A stretch of DNA of 6,991 bases from Rudanella sp. (lineage in GTDB: Bacteria; Bacteroidota; Bacteroidia; Cytophagales; Spirosomataceae). The stretch is from the NCBI GenBank assembly GCA_026785985.1, contig JAJAYX010000123.1, forward strand, positions 1-6,991, given 5' to 3'. This document shows, piece after piece, positions 6,534 to 6,991 of the stretch (position 1 is the first letter of the stretch; every line of letters begins with the position of its first letter). Under the pieces are notes generated by a model. That model was not told the DNA's origin, did not search any database, and was given only the letters and a program-made list of their open reading frames with translations. A program made the translations under genes and the position numbers.

Positions 6534-6991
6534 CTATTTCGTCATGAACTCCCAGGTAGCGGTTATGTAGTGAAAAGCCGGGTCTTTGGGGGCTTTCCAA
6601 CTGCCGGTTAGCTGCCCTTTTTTGTCTTTTTTAACAGACAGCGAAGTCCAGCTAAATTGCCCGCGCTCATAGTCGAACGTGCGGCCATCGTCGTCGTAGA
6701 GCGGCCAACTGGTTTCGGTTGTGCCATAATACCGAATTTGCAGGGGCAGTTTTTCGGTGTCTCCGGGCGTGTGCAGCCGGGGCGGAATCATCGGAATAAT
6801 GCCGCCCTCTTTCACCAACAGCGGCAAGTTCGACAGGCCCGGTTTTATTTCGATCACTTCGCCTTTGCCCGCCAGTTTTCCCGTGTAAAAGTCATACCAG
6901 TTGCCGGCGGGCAACACCACGGTGCGGCTTGTTTCGCCCGCAAACAGGGGGGCTACCAACAGGAAATCGCCCAGCATAAACTGGTCTTTGA
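6534..6991 (-). CDS. Glycoside hydrolase family 31 alpha-glycosidase, C-terminal part only (5' end outside window)
   Basis: The reading frame is open across the right edge, where the visible residues begin KDQFMLGDFLLVAPLF; a Met within that run is internal and not a start. About 152 residues are seen. They match the end of the GH31 catalytic barrel and its C-terminal beta-sandwich domains: FMLGDFLLVAP, LPAGNWYDFYTGK, then LPLLVKEGGIIPM in the proximal domain, and LYDDDGRTFDYERGQF in the distal domain. GH31 enzymes are retaining hydrolases that include alpha-glucosidases, alpha-xylosidases and sulfoquinovosidases. The catalytic Asp residues and any signal peptide lie outside the window, so activity and location cannot be judged. 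The gene ends with TAG, 27 bases before the kinase gene on the same strand, and is the first visible member of the GH31-kinase-AGE operon. Family confidence is high from the tail alone; the substrate is unknown. Confidence 0.88.
   Translation of the reverse strand, partial: KDQFMLGDFLLVAPLFAGETSRTVVLPAGNWYDFYTGKLAGKGEVIEIKPGLSNLPLLVKEGGIIPMIPPRLHTPGDTEKLPLQIRYYGTTETSWPLYDDDGRTFDYERGQFSWTSLSVKKDKKGQLTGSWKAPKDPAFHYITATWEFMTK

Noticed and set aside
4186..6991. Assignment of the operon as a sulfoquinovose (sulfo-EMP) pathway.
   Set aside because: The three superfamilies match, but the kinase resembles HldE rather than YihV, the GH31 active site is not in the window, and its distal C-terminal domain looks like that of neutral-sugar GH31 enzymes. 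Kept only as a hypothesis to test.

Overview
The window looks like a chromosomal segment of a Bacteroidota bacterium, probably a Cytophagales member of the Spirosoma type. The grounds are moderate GC, almost no Shine-Dalgarno sequences before the starts, a zinc-free RecO of Bacteroidota style, and a C-terminal secreted module ending in a Cys-Pro that I associate with Spirosoma-like exoproteins. The taxon is an inference; there is no rRNA or other marker. No tRNA, rRNA, CRISPR array, insertion sequence or phage gene was seen, and all six genes are intact apart from the two cut by the window edges.

Layout. Positions 1-3237 (minus strand) hold two tandem, diverged copies of a secreted serine protease of the lysyl endopeptidase type (Achromobacter protease I / Lys-C, family S1). 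The upstream copy (1306-3237) is complete: signal peptide, prodomain, protease domain with full triad, and two C-terminal beta-rich modules. The downstream copy (1-1194) runs off the left edge just after its catalytic serine. A 230-base divergent intergenic region (3238-3467) separates them from recO (3468-4160, plus strand), a housekeeping recombination mediator.

From 4186 to 6991 (minus strand) lies a compact sugar-metabolism operon that converges on recO with a 25-base gap. It reads from the right edge: the C-terminal end of a GH31 alpha-glycosidase, then a PfkB-family sugar kinase related to the HldE/RfaE kinase domain, then an N-acylglucosamine 2-epimerase (AGE) family epimerase/isomerase. 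The kinase and AGE genes overlap by 4 bases (ATGA). The order suggests a route in which a sugar is released from an alpha-glycoside, epimerised or isomerised at C2, and phosphorylated. The substrate cannot be read from this window.

Most worth a second look: the paired Lys-C-like zymogens, which share a Lys-X-Phe-Gly sequence where an autocatalytic pro/mature cut would fall, and the GH31-kinase-AGE operon, whose AGE enzyme appears to carry an insertion not found in classical cellobiose 2-epimerases. I see no defence system, mobile element or unusual RNA.
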